Source of the DNA: Sediminibacterium sp.
GTDB lineage: Bacteria > Bacteroidota > Bacteroidia > Chitinophagales > Chitinophagaceae
Length of the DNA: 7,806 bases
Reading direction: 5' to 3'
Assembly (NCBI GenBank): GCA_023263235.1
Contig: JALQXE010000092.1
Span: 1-7,806 of the forward strand
Shown here: positions 1-6,623 of the stretch, in pieces
How the letters are laid out: every line of letters begins with the position of its first letter
Position numbering within the stretch: the stretch's first letter is position 1
Position numbers and translations under genes: made by a program
Notes under the pieces: generated by a model
Databases searched by the model: none
Told to the model about the DNA's origin: nothing
What the model saw: only the letters and a program-made list of their open reading frames with translations

Positions 1-895
1 TTTGCGCAATATCTGGGCAATTGATGCAGTCATAAAGCATTTCGGAATTGTTGATTGATTTGCTTGTAAGTTCAATGCCATCGCTATGGTAAGTGGTTTG
101 TACACCGAAGTTTTCCATGAATTTTGCAATACAACTATCACCTTGTAAACTCTCTTTTTTGAATCCTTTTAAAAATATTTTATTTGGAAAGCCCAAGGCT
201 TTGATGGCATACCAATAAGATGCCGAACTCCAATCGGGTTCTATGTGAAAAATATGAGATTGAATTTTTTGTTGTGATATTTTTATAGTTTCTTGATCTG
301 CTGAAACAGCTATTCCCACTTCATTTAAAAGGGCAATTGTCATTTGTATATACGTTTTTGAAACGCTGTTTTGCTGAAGTTTTAAACTAAGGCCATTTTC
401 AATTTGCGTAGCAATTAATAATAATGCAGTAATAAATTGAGAGCTGATGCTACTATCTATTTCAATAGGTTTACTACTAGATAATATTTTCCCTTTAATA
501 TGAATAGGTGCAAAGCCAGGTTGCTCGAGGTAAGTAATTTCCGCGCCTAATGCTTGTAAAGCAGCAATGAGCGGAGCCATCGGTCTGTTTTTAAGTTGAG
601 GGGAACCAGTTAAAATAACTTCTTTGCCTTCACAACAAGCAAAATACGCAGCTAGAAAACGAAAAGTGCTACCTGCATGCCCACAATCTATTTCTTTATT
701 TGTACTTGCTAAAGCAGCTATTAAGGCAAGTGTATCGTCTGAGTTTGATAGGTTTTGAATTTGAATTCGATCGTTAGCAAATGCTTGTATAATAAGGCTT
801 CTGTTCGATTCACTTTTACTCCCAGGAATGCAAATTTGCAAATCATTTTTTGCTAAAAAAAGGTTAGAAATTTGAATATTGGAGTTGTTTTTCAT
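1..895 (-). CDS. aroA: 3-phosphoshikimate 1-carboxyvinyltransferase (EPSP synthase), 3' end cut by window edge
   Basis: This enzyme transfers the enolpyruvyl group of PEP to shikimate 3-phosphate, the sixth step of the cytoplasmic shikimate pathway. The frame is open from ATG at 895 to the window edge and gives 298 residues, about 70% of a usual 410-430 aa protein. Visible family motifs are PGSKSESNRSL (about 24-34, substrate-binding loop), HAGSTFRFL (73-81), RPMAPL (104-109), SSISSQFITALL (148-159), VSKTYIQM (178-185) and the start of the C-terminal PDIAQ motif (294-298). The second half of the domain 1 closure and the terminal catalytic residues lie outside the window. The start is 5 nt after the aroB stop and the leader has no Shine-Dalgarno site, so expression is probably coupled to aroB. 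HAGST replaces the more common DAGTA, a variant I associate with Bacteroidota enzymes (from memory). No frameshift is visible. Confidence 0.95.
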   Translation of the reverse strand, partial: MKNNSNIQISNLFLAKNDLQICIPGSKSESNRSLIIQAFANDRIQIQNLSNSDDTLALIAALASTNKEIDCGHAGSTFRFLAAYFACCEGKEVILTGSPQLKNRPMAPLIAALQALGAEITYLEQPGFAPIHIKGKILSSSKPIEIDSSISSQFITALLLIATQIENGLSLKLQQNSVSKTYIQMTIALLNEVGIAVSADQETIKISQQKIQSHIFHIEPDWSSASYWYAIKALGFPNKIFLKGFKKESLQGDSCIAKFMENFGVQTTYHSDGIELTSKSINNSEMLYDCINCPDIAQ

Positions 896-900
896 GAATG

Positions 901-1968
901 CTAAACCAGGTATTGTTCAATGGCTGTGTTAACTGTAGCGATATCGCAAACCTGTTCAATTTTACCTTCGCCAATTTTACTAATTAAAGAAAGGTGAATT
1001 TGATCTTCGATATTTTTTTTGTCGTGCATTAAAAATTCAAGAATTGTGGGTATTGCATTAGCTGGAAACTTAGGCAATTGAAAATTATTTTTAATGATTG
1101 ATTCAATGGAATCGGCTGTTTCGGCAGCCAATACACCTTGGCTTACTGCAATTTTATTTTCAATAATGATACCTGTAAGGACTGCTAAACCGTGGTGTAT
1201 GGGTTTTTCTAGGCTTAAAAAATAGCTTTCAATGGCATGCCCAATGCTATGGCCATAATTCAATATCTTTCTTTCTTTTTTGTCTAAAGGATCAATAGCA
1301 ACAATGTTTAATTTGATTAAAATAGAATCAATAATTATTTCAGCTAAATTACTTTGATCTGCTGCTAATAAATAAGCAACCGTATCTTCAAAGTGTTTTT
1401 CATCTGCAATTAAACCATGTTTGATAATTTCTGCAAATCCAAACAATTGCTCTTCTTCATTTAAACTATTCAACAATGAAGGGAAAATAAATACTGCTTT
1501 GGCAGGCTGAAAACAACCAATTATATTTTTAAAATCGTTTACATCGATTCCGTTTTTTCCACCATGGCTTGCATCCACCATGGCTAGCAAAGTGCTTGGA
1601 ATATTAATAAAATCAATGCCACGCATATAGGTGCTAGCGGCAAATGCGCCAATATCTGAAACCATGCCACCACCTAAGTTGATGAGTAAACTTTTGCGGT
1701 CCATCTCGTAGTCGAGCATCATATTCCATATGCCAATACAGATGTCAATGTTTTTACTTCCTTCGCCTGCATCAATTTCAATGATATCTGCATTGGCTGT
1801 GTAAGTAGAAAATAAATTCAAATAGGGAAGGCAAAGCTCAATGGTATTGGTGTCGCCAAGTACCACTACTTTACTGTAATTATTTTTTTCTATGAAAGCA
1901 TCAAGCGTAGAAACCTCCTCGCTGAAGTAAACATTTTTACTTTTAAGTGCTGCAATTTTATTTTCCAT
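901..1968 (-). CDS. aroB: 3-dehydroquinate synthase
   Basis: AroB is the NAD- and divalent-metal-dependent enzyme that cyclises DAHP to 3-dehydroquinate, step two of the shikimate pathway. The 355-aa product has normal length. The NAD-binding motif NLGGGMVSDIGAF is at 97-109, followed by YMRGIDFINIPSTLLAMVD (114-132) and the ASHGGKNGID loop (133-142). Likely metal ligands are E180 in FAEIIKHG, H240 in NYGHSIGHAIE and H258 or H259 in the HHG motif. K183 and H244 are further conserved active-site positions. The ATG at 1968 lies inside the last codons of the upstream DAHP synthase gene: 11 bp overlap in a different frame, so translation is probably coupled. The C-terminus carries a TVNTAI hexapeptide that also opens the DAHP synthase (see findings). 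The chain appears intact. Confidence 0.97.
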   Translation of the reverse strand: MENKIAALKSKNVYFSEEVSTLDAFIEKNNYSKVVVLGDTNTIELCLPYLNLFSTYTANADIIEIDAGEGSKNIDICIGIWNMMLDYEMDRKSLLINLGGGMVSDIGAFAASTYMRGIDFINIPSTLLAMVDASHGGKNGIDVNDFKNIIGCFQPAKAVFIFPSLLNSLNEEEQLFGFAEIIKHGLIADEKHFEDTVAYLLAADQSNLAEIIIDSILIKLNIVAIDPLDKKERKILNYGHSIGHAIESYFLSLEKPIHHGLAVLTGIIIENKIAVSQGVLAAETADSIESIIKNNFQLPKFPANAIPTILEFLMHDKKNIEDQIHLSLISKIGEGKIEQVCDIATVNTAIEQYLV

Positions 1969-3049
1969 CGTTCATGACTTTTGTTTGTATGGCAATGGCT
2001 TCGCGGTGTATGGCTTTAATGGTATCCATAATTAATTCATCAGATAAATGAATTTCTTTGCCATACTTAATTCTTGTTTCGACAATTTCTGTCCAACGTT
2101 CGGGTTTGAAAATAGTAATGTTGTTTTCTTTTTTGTACAAACCAATTTCGCTGATAATTTTATTTCTTGCCGCTACTAGCTCTAAAATATCAAAATCAAT
2201 TTTATCGATGTCGTCTCTTAAACTTTTTAATTTATCTATAAAAGCCTGATTATTGCTGGTATTGGTACGAATGATTAATTCATTAACCAATGCCCCCAAT
2301 GCACTTGGGCTTAATTGTTGGTCTTTATCGCTCAAGGCATTTTGAGGGTCAAAATGAGATTCGATCATGAGGCCATCAAAATTTAAATCCAAAGCTTTTT
2401 GGCTTACATGTTGAATTAAATCGAGGCTTCCGCAAATATGACTTGGGTCGCAAATTATGGGAATGTTTGGAATCAATCTTTTCAATTCAATTGGAATATT
2501 CCAATTGGGAACATTACGATATATGCTTTTGTCGTAGGTAGAAAAACCCCTATGTATGGCTGCGATTTTTTGTATGCCTGCATGGTTAATTCTTTCAATA
2601 GCTCCTAACCATAGTTCTAAATCGGGGTTGATTGGGTTTTTAATCATCACCGGAATAGCTACTCCTTGCAAGGCGTCGGCAATCTCTTGAACAACAAATG
2701 GAGAAACAGTTGACCTAGCGCCAATCCATAATATATCAACACCAGCTTGCAATGCCGCTTCTACATGTTTGGCATTTGCTACTTCAACCGCACTTTTTAG
2801 ATGATTGTTTTTGGCTGCAGCAACAAGCCAAGGTAGGGCATGGTCGCCTAAGCCCATAAAAGATCCAGGTCGTGTTCGAGGTTTCCAAATGCCTCCTCTT
2901 AAAATTTGGACCGAATGTTTAGCTAATTCCGCTGCAGTTTGTGCGATTTGATTTTCAGACTCGACGCTGCAAGGCCCTGAAATCAAGAGCATTTTGCTGG
3001 GTGCTAAGCCCCATTGGTCTAATCCTTTAATTGCTGTATTTACTGTCAT
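1958..3049 (-). CDS. Bifunctional DAHP synthase (type Ibeta) / chorismate mutase (AroQ class)
   Basis: The N-terminal domain (about 15-260) condenses PEP and erythrose 4-phosphate to DAHP, the entry step of aromatic amino acid synthesis. Its motifs are ISGPCSVES (23-31), RGGIWKPRTRPGSF (51-64), WIGARSTVSPF (108-118), KNPIN (137-141), HRGF (166-169), CDPSH (200-204) and IESH (229-232). The Cys, His, Glu and Asp metal-binding positions of the family are present. The C-terminal domain (about 272-356) is an all-helical AroQ-type chorismate mutase: LRDDIDKIDFDILELVAARN (277-296), then IGLYKK and a terminal helix with HREAI. In described fusions of this arrangement the mutase domain also passes prephenate feedback inhibition to the DAHP synthase; that role is inferred here. 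It is the first gene of the minus-strand aro operon. ATG at 3049 is preferred because the barrel starts soon after it; the leader is A/T-rich with no Shine-Dalgarno site. Confidence 0.96.
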   Translation of the reverse strand: MTVNTAIKGLDQWGLAPSKMLLISGPCSVESENQIAQTAAELAKHSVQILRGGIWKPRTRPGSFMGLGDHALPWLVAAAKNNHLKSAVEVANAKHVEAALQAGVDILWIGARSTVSPFVVQEIADALQGVAIPVMIKNPINPDLELWLGAIERINHAGIQKIAAIHRGFSTYDKSIYRNVPNWNIPIELKRLIPNIPIICDPSHICGSLDLIQHVSQKALDLNFDGLMIESHFDPQNALSDKDQQLSPSALGALVNELIIRTNTSNNQAFIDKLKSLRDDIDKIDFDILELVAARNKIISEIGLYKKENNITIFKPERWTEIVETRIKYGKEIHLSDELIMDTIKAIHREAIAIQTKVMNDGK

Positions 3050-3060
3050 ATTCTATGGTG

Positions 3061-3068
3061 CAAATTAA
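3061..3068 (-). promoter_or_regulatory. Possible Bacteroidota -7 element for the aro operon
   Basis: On the minus strand this reads TTAATTTG, one mismatch from the Bacteroidota -7 consensus TAnnTTTG, and ends 11 nt before the DAHP synthase ATG. No convincing TTTG -33 element is seen at the expected distance; that region is only T-rich. It lies in the 126-bp divergent gap to proline dehydrogenase, where the operon promoter must be if transcription starts locally. A weak call. Confidence 0.25.
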
Positions 3069-3175
3069 CATATATAATGCTTAAATAAAATCATTTCTGG
3101 GCTTTATTTTATTCAAAAAAAACCTCCTTTTTGATAGGAAATCGTAAATTAGCCGATGTCTTAATACCTATAAAA

Positions 3176-3805
3176 ATGCCTACCAATCTCAACTTTTCGA
3201 ATACTGAAATTGCTTTTTCTGGAAAGAGTAACGCTGACTTAAATCGTGCATATTGGTTGTTCAAAGCAATTAGCAGTAATTTGCTTGTAAAAATTGGTCC
3301 GCCAATTACAACATTTGCAATGGCAATTGGTTTGCCTGTGGCGCCAATAATTAGAGCGACCATATTTAGACATTTCTGTGGAGGTGAATCAATCGATTCT
3401 TGTAATACGACCATTGAACAATTAGCAAAATTCAATATTGGAACTATTTTAGATTATTCTGTTGAAGGTGCAGAAAACGAATCGAGCTTTGATGCAACAA
3501 TGCAGGAAACAATTGCAACCATTGCGCGAGCTAAAGGAGATTCAAAAATTGCTTTTGGTGTTTTTAAAGTTACAGGTTTAGCTCGTTTTGCATTGTTAGA
3601 AAAAATGGATGCAGGCCAAAGCTTAAGCCCAGCAGAGCAAGCAGAATACGACCGAGTAAGTAATAGGATATATCAAATATGTAAAGCTGCCTACGATGCA
3701 AAGGTGCGTATTTTTATAGATGCAGAAGAAAGTTGGATTCAAAACAGTATCGATGAATTGTCATATCAAATGATGGCTCATTTTAATAAATTGTCGATCT
3801 GCTGA
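3176..3805 (+). pseudogene. Proline dehydrogenase, C-terminal half missing (truncated at a sequence joint)
   Basis: Proline dehydrogenase is an FAD flavoenzyme that oxidises proline to pyrroline-5-carboxylate. Bacteroidota stand-alone forms are about 390 aa. Here ATG 3176 gives 209 residues, of which about 205 look native. Family-like segments are NLNFSNTEIAFSGKSNADL near the N-terminus, FRHFCGGESID (about 64-74), TILDYSVEGAENE (about 89-101), AFGVFKVTGLARFALLEKM (about 126-144), YDRVSNRIYQIC (about 158-169) and KVRIFIDAEESWIQ (about 176-189). Just after MMAHFNK the match stops and a foreign LSIC tail and stop follow. The rest of the barrel is absent: no VRGAYMEKER, THNE or C-terminal YLPYG-type motif appears in any nearby frame. 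The frame can be extended to TTG 3131, but ATG 3176 places the family N-terminus correctly. It diverges from the aro operon. A truncated product would lack essential flavin-site residues. Confidence 0.9.
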
Positions 3806-4849
3806 TAAACAAAGCAGGTCGGCATTTTCATTTATAGTAATAGTGCCAGTGATATTTTTATGTTGCATTACTTTGGCAGGATAAAGAGAACACATTTTAA
3901 TCGCTTCGCCCACATCAACTCCTACATGTTCTACTAAATTGTTAACCGATTTTAATTGTGTTAATGCAGATCCACTAAGGGTTCCAGAAGATTCATATTT
4001 ATCGCCCACTAATTGGTGTTGATAAAATCCTGTAGTTGTAGTAGTAACAGCATCAGTAATACAGAACAATCTTTCTCCCATTATTTTTTTAGCAATTTGA
4101 ATAGCGCTAAAATCTACATGGTATCCATCCGCCACCAAACTACACATGGCTGTTTTATGATTAAACAATGCTCCTACTACACCAGGGGCCCTATGTTGTA
4201 GCGGACTCATTGCATTGTATAAATGCGTAGCCACTTTAATTCCATCATTAAAAAAAGATAAAGCATTAGTATAGTCGGCATTGGTATGACCAGCAGACAC
4301 AACAATACCTTTTGATTGAATTAAATCAATTATTTCTTTGGAACAAATTTCTGGAGCAACGGTAATCATGCCAATATGTTCTGCACCATAATCTAATATC
4401 TTTTTTACTTCATCTATACTAGGTGCATGAATAACCTTTTCATTATGTGCTCCTTTTTTGATAGGGTTAATCCAGGGCCCTTCGATATGCAAGCCCATAC
4501 AACCTTTACCGCCTTTCAATTTATATTCTCTCACCGCATCAATTGCAGCAATAATAATTTCATTGCGCTGAGATGCAATGGTGGGCTGAAAATAAGCAGC
4601 ACCGCCAGCTACACAGTATTCGTATATTTTTTGAATAGTATCTGCTGTGGGAAATTCAGAAAGTAATTTTCCTCCAGCACCATAAATTTGTAAATCAATT
4701 AAAGCAGGAACCACTAAAGGATAAGCGTTTTGGTGATCGTACCCTTCTTTTTTGATAGCAATAATTTTTCCATTGTCTATTTCTACTACCACTTCAGAAA
4801 TCCAGCTATTTCCAGTAAATAATTCTTGTGCTGAAATATATTGAGACAT
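3761..4849 (-). CDS. nagA: N-acetylglucosamine-6-phosphate deacetylase, C-terminal tail altered
   Basis: NagA hydrolyses N-acetylglucosamine 6-phosphate to glucosamine 6-phosphate and acetate in amino-sugar and cell-wall recycling. It is an amidohydrolase-fold cytoplasmic enzyme. The 362-aa frame shows PALIDLQIYGAGG (48-60), GLHIEGPWINP (119-129, metal ligand E123), VSAGHTNADY (184-193, H188), ATHLYNAMSPLQHRAPG (207-223, H209 and H219), VADGYHVDF (239-247), CITDAVT (263-269, catalytic D266) and SGTLSGSALTQL (288-299). Q54 in place of an N-terminal HxH pair fits the single-metal NagA class. All catalytic residues are present. The native C-terminus is lost: the last residues, SHHLI, and the stop at 3761 are read antisense from the proline dehydrogenase gene, and the two frames overlap by 45 bp. 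It lies 29 nt downstream of the amidase gene and is probably cotranscribed with it. The gene product may be intact in the real genome. Confidence 0.93.
   Translation of the reverse strand: MSQYISAQELFTGNSWISEVVVEIDNGKIIAIKKEGYDHQNAYPLVVPALIDLQIYGAGGKLLSEFPTADTIQKIYEYCVAGGAAYFQPTIASQRNEIIIAAIDAVREYKLKGGKGCMGLHIEGPWINPIKKGAHNEKVIHAPSIDEVKKILDYGAEHIGMITVAPEICSKEIIDLIQSKGIVVSAGHTNADYTNALSFFNDGIKVATHLYNAMSPLQHRAPGVVGALFNHKTAMCSLVADGYHVDFSAIQIAKKIMGERLFCITDAVTTTTTGFYQHQLVGDKYESSGTLSGSALTQLKSVNNLVEHVGVDVGEAIKMCSLYPAKVMQHKNITGTITINENADLLCLSADRQFIKMSHHLI
3779..3793. other. Joint between proline dehydrogenase and nagA, with shared short sequence
   Basis: The 15 bases here encode HFNKL of the truncated proline dehydrogenase on the plus strand and QFIKM of NagA on the minus strand. 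Both readings suit their families, so these bases could belong to either parent. To the left only the dehydrogenase reading is homologous, and to the right only NagA is. This looks like a microhomology joint between two unlinked segments, not a natural convergent gene end; there is no room for a terminator. Confidence 0.75.
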
Positions 4850-4878
4850 ACTTGAATAAAGTTAAAGCTTGATTAAAA

Positions 4879-5670
4879 TTATTGAATCACAAAAAAATCT
4901 GCATCCTTCCAAAAAGGAAACTGCGTTCTTGTATGATTAATTTCTTCTTTTTGTAATTGAATATGAAAAATGTCTTCTTCATGCGCACAGTGGTATAACA
5001 CTTCTCCTAGAGGACCCACCACCATGGAGTCTCCGCTATGTGCAATATTATTTCCATCTACCCCAACTCTGTTAACGCCAATGGTAAAACATTGGTTTTC
5101 TATAGCCCTTGCAGTTAATAAAGTTTTCCAAGCATGATTTCTTTTCTCTGGCCAATTGGCAACGTATAATAAAACATCGTACTCTTTGTCCACCGCTTCG
5201 CTTAATTGTTGACGCGCCCAAACAGGGAATCGAAGATCATAGCAAATTTGTAAATTTATTTTCCAACCTTTTACACTTGCAATTAATCTTTTGTGGCCGG
5301 GTGTATAATGTTGGTCTTCTCCTGCAAATGCAAACAAATGTCTTTTATTATAATATCCTAATTGTCCATTAGGTAATACCCAAACCAATCTGTTATAATA
5401 TTTCCCCCCATCCACAATAATTAAAGACCCTGTAATAATTGCTCTTTTTTCTTCAGAGATTCTTTTCATCCAATCAATAGTGGGACCTTCCATTGTTTCA
5501 GCTAGCTTCTCAGGCTGCATGCTAAAACCGGTATTGAACATTTCTGGAAGGATAATAATTTCGGTATACTCTTGGATTTGCTGAATCTTTTGAGACAACA
5601 TATCCAAATTGGCTGCTTTATCTTCCCAATATAATTGGGTCTGTATGATGGTAAAACTTAATGTAGACAA
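4879..5670 (-). CDS. Omega-amidase (YafV-type), nitrilase superfamily, TTG start
   Basis: This family hydrolyses the amide of alpha-ketoglutaramate or alpha-ketosuccinamate, repairing the products of glutamine and asparagine transamination. The 263-aa product has normal length (E. coli YafV is about 256 aa). The Glu-Lys-Cys triad is visible: E43 in LPEMFNTGF, K109 in YYNKRHLF, and C143 in QICYDLRFPVW. Other family signatures are ANWPEKRNHAWKTLLTARAIEN (about 171-192), GVNRVGVDGN (198-207) and GDSMVVGPLGE (213-223). The start is TTG at 5670: an in-frame stop lies 15 nt upstream with no ATG or GTG between, and the next ATG (codon 24) would remove the first beta strand. It sits 29 nt after recX and 29 nt before nagA, on the same strand. 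The substrate is inferred from family resemblance; another C-N hydrolase activity is possible but less likely. Confidence 0.92.
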   Translation of the reverse strand: MSTLSFTIIQTQLYWEDKAANLDMLSQKIQQIQEYTEIIILPEMFNTGFSMQPEKLAETMEGPTIDWMKRISEEKRAIITGSLIIVDGGKYYNRLVWVLPNGQLGYYNKRHLFAFAGEDQHYTPGHKRLIASVKGWKINLQICYDLRFPVWARQQLSEAVDKEYDVLLYVANWPEKRNHAWKTLLTARAIENQCFTIGVNRVGVDGNNIAHSGDSMVVGPLGEVLYHCAHEEDIFHIQLQKEEINHTRTQFPFWKDADFFVIQ

Positions 5671-5699
5671 GATTTTGATTTTTCCTTAGACTAAAGATA

Positions 5700-6176
5700 C
5701 TAAGGTTTCTTGTTCAGTTTTTGAAGAATCGGCTGAATTAACTGCGGCTCAAAGCCCCTTTGATACAAAAAAGCCTGTGTCTTGGCCATTTTGGAAAGTC
5801 CTCGTTCTCCCTTTAAGCTATTCCATTTCTTGTTGGCAAGAGCTTCGAGGGTTTTTTCATAGGCGTCTAAGTCAATACTTTGAAGTGCCTTTTTAATATT
5901 ATAAGCACTCACTCTTTTTTGTTTCAGGGCATGGGTGATTTTTACCTTTCCCCAGCCTTTAATTCTAAAGTGTCCCCCTGCAAATTGCACCGCAAAACGT
6001 TCCTCGTTTAAAAAGTTTTCTGAAATTAAATTAGAGAGTATTTCCTCTACTTCGTCCTTCGACATTCCGTACTCGTACAATTTGTCTCGCACCTCTTGTT
6101 GGGCCCTCTCCTGATACGCGCAAAACCGCTTAATGCTTGTAATTGCTTGATCTTTTCCGAGTCGCTTTTTTTCCAT
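5700..6176 (-). CDS. recX: Regulatory protein RecX
   Basis: RecX is a small helical protein that binds RecA filaments and limits RecA activity. The 158-aa frame has the expected three-helix-repeat layout: an N-terminal repeat with CAYQERAQQEVRDKLYEYG (19-37), a middle repeat with LNEERFAVQFAGGHFRIKGWG (56-76), and a C-terminal repeat ending AKTQAFLYQRGFEPQLI (131-147). The FLNEERFA motif and the final FLYQRGFE are the most diagnostic parts. ATG 6176 follows an A/T-rich leader without a Shine-Dalgarno site. It is the first gene of the recX, amidase, nagA run and diverges from the dnaN fragment across 88 bp. RecA itself is not in the window. No truncation is seen. Confidence 0.92.
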   Translation of the reverse strand: MEKKRLGKDQAITSIKRFCAYQERAQQEVRDKLYEYGMSKDEVEEILSNLISENFLNEERFAVQFAGGHFRIKGWGKVKITHALKQKRVSAYNIKKALQSIDLDAYEKTLEALANKKWNSLKGERGLSKMAKTQAFLYQRGFEPQLIQPILQKLNKKP

Positions 6177-6264
6177 TAAAATGTAGATAAGTCTTGCTAA
6201 AATAGCTTTTTAATCTTAACAAATTGCATTAGTTTCGTCTTCATATTTATTAAAACTAGATCGC
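6177..6264. promoter_or_regulatory. Divergent recX / dnaN intergenic region with a candidate dnaN promoter
   Basis: This 88-bp A/T-rich gap separates recX (minus) from the dnaN start (plus), so it should hold promoters for both. On the plus strand TAGTTTCG at 6230-6237 is one mismatch from the Bacteroidota -7 consensus TAnnTTTG and would start transcription roughly 20 nt before the dnaN ATG. A clear -33 TTTG is not visible (T-rich at 6207-6211). For recX no good match was found. Confidence 0.3.
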
Positions 6265-6620
6265 ATGAAATTTATCGTTTCTTCTTCTTCTCTTTTAAAA
6301 CACTTACAACAAATTTCTGGTGTAATTAACTCGAAACTTGCCCATTCAAACCATTGTTTTTTTTCACCTTCGATTTCTTGTAGGCTGACATAAACGTCGG
6401 CAGGTAAAGGTATGAGATAACCAGCAGTAATAGCGTCGAAAACTGGAACGCATTTTTTAATAGAAGCCGTTGTTCCACCTAACCCGTCAGGTTTTTTGAG
6501 TCCGTTCACATAAGATTCTGTTTTCTTATACCAGTCAGGCAAATCTTTTGCGCACGGATACGGGTGAACTTCAACGGGCATAATCCCAGTTGTGTCAGTA
6601 AAAATTATTTTTTGAGACAT
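6216..6620 (-). CDS. Phage structural-region protein, C-terminus lost at a joint (chimeric frame)
   Basis: Residues 1 to about 98 resemble a conserved phage protein of unassigned function seen in marine and freshwater myovirus-type phages: MPVEVHPYPCAKDLPDWYKK (14-33), SIKKCVPVFDAITAGYLIPLP (53-73) and WFEWASFE (90-97). Relatives as I recall them are over 200 aa and continue with a HP.EQ.P-type segment; here that is missing. Residues from about 99 to 134 (CCKCFKREEEE and onward) are the antisense of the dnaN 5' end, so they are not real protein sequence. ATG 6620 is supported by a strong Shine-Dalgarno site, and the gene is 21 nt after the stop of the 127-aa gene on the same strand. No function is assigned. 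The native part is real with good confidence; the printed C-terminus is not. Confidence 0.72.
   Translation of the reverse strand: MSQKIIFTDTTGIMPVEVHPYPCAKDLPDWYKKTESYVNGLKKPDGLGGTTASIKKCVPVFDAITAGYLIPLPADVYVSLQEIEGEKKQWFEWASFELITPEICCKCFKREEEETINFMRSSFNKYEDETNAIC
6265..6393 (+). pseudogene. dnaN: 5' fragment of dnaN (DNA polymerase III beta sliding clamp), cut at a joint
   Basis: The plus strand from ATG 6265 reads MKFIVSSSSLLKHLQQISG, then VIN and S, which matches the conserved N-terminus of Bacteroidota DnaN, where NSNTVLPILE would normally follow. After codon 23 or so (about 6333) the frame turns into unrelated sequence (KLAHSNHCFF and onward) and stops at 6391-6393. About 22 codons of a usual 370 or so remain. 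The sliding clamp tethers the replicative polymerase and is essential, so a cell could not carry only this fragment. It diverges from recX, and its 5' flank looks intact. The fragment lies antisense to the end of the adjacent phage frame. The identification rests on 22 residues recognised by eye, but they are a distinctive run beginning exactly at an ATG. Confidence 0.82.
6325..6337. other. Joint between the dnaN fragment and phage DNA
   Basis: To the left, the plus strand reads the DnaN N-terminus; to the right, the minus strand reads a phage protein (WFEWASFE). Around ATTAACTCGAA both readings remain plausible: INS for DnaN and FEL for the phage protein. The changeover therefore lies in a few shared bases. 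Base composition also rises in GC to the right. No att-like core, direct repeat, tRNA or integrase gene is visible, so site-specific integration is not supported. Confidence 0.72.
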
Positions 6621-6623
6621 AAC

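Noticed and set aside
3084..3113. Inverted repeat AATAAAA / TTTTATT as a terminator between the divergent genes
   Set aside because: The stem is seven A/T pairs with a long loop, and it lies between divergent gene starts, where no terminator is expected.
3109..3435. Minus-strand 108-aa frame in the proline dehydrogenase region
   Set aside because: It is antisense to well-conserved dehydrogenase coding sequence and resembles nothing I know.
4013..4666. Short plus-strand frames inside nagA
   Set aside because: They are antisense shadows of a gene with all its catalytic motifs on the minus strand. The same applies to frames at 2058-2249, 5109-5372 and 6564-6746.
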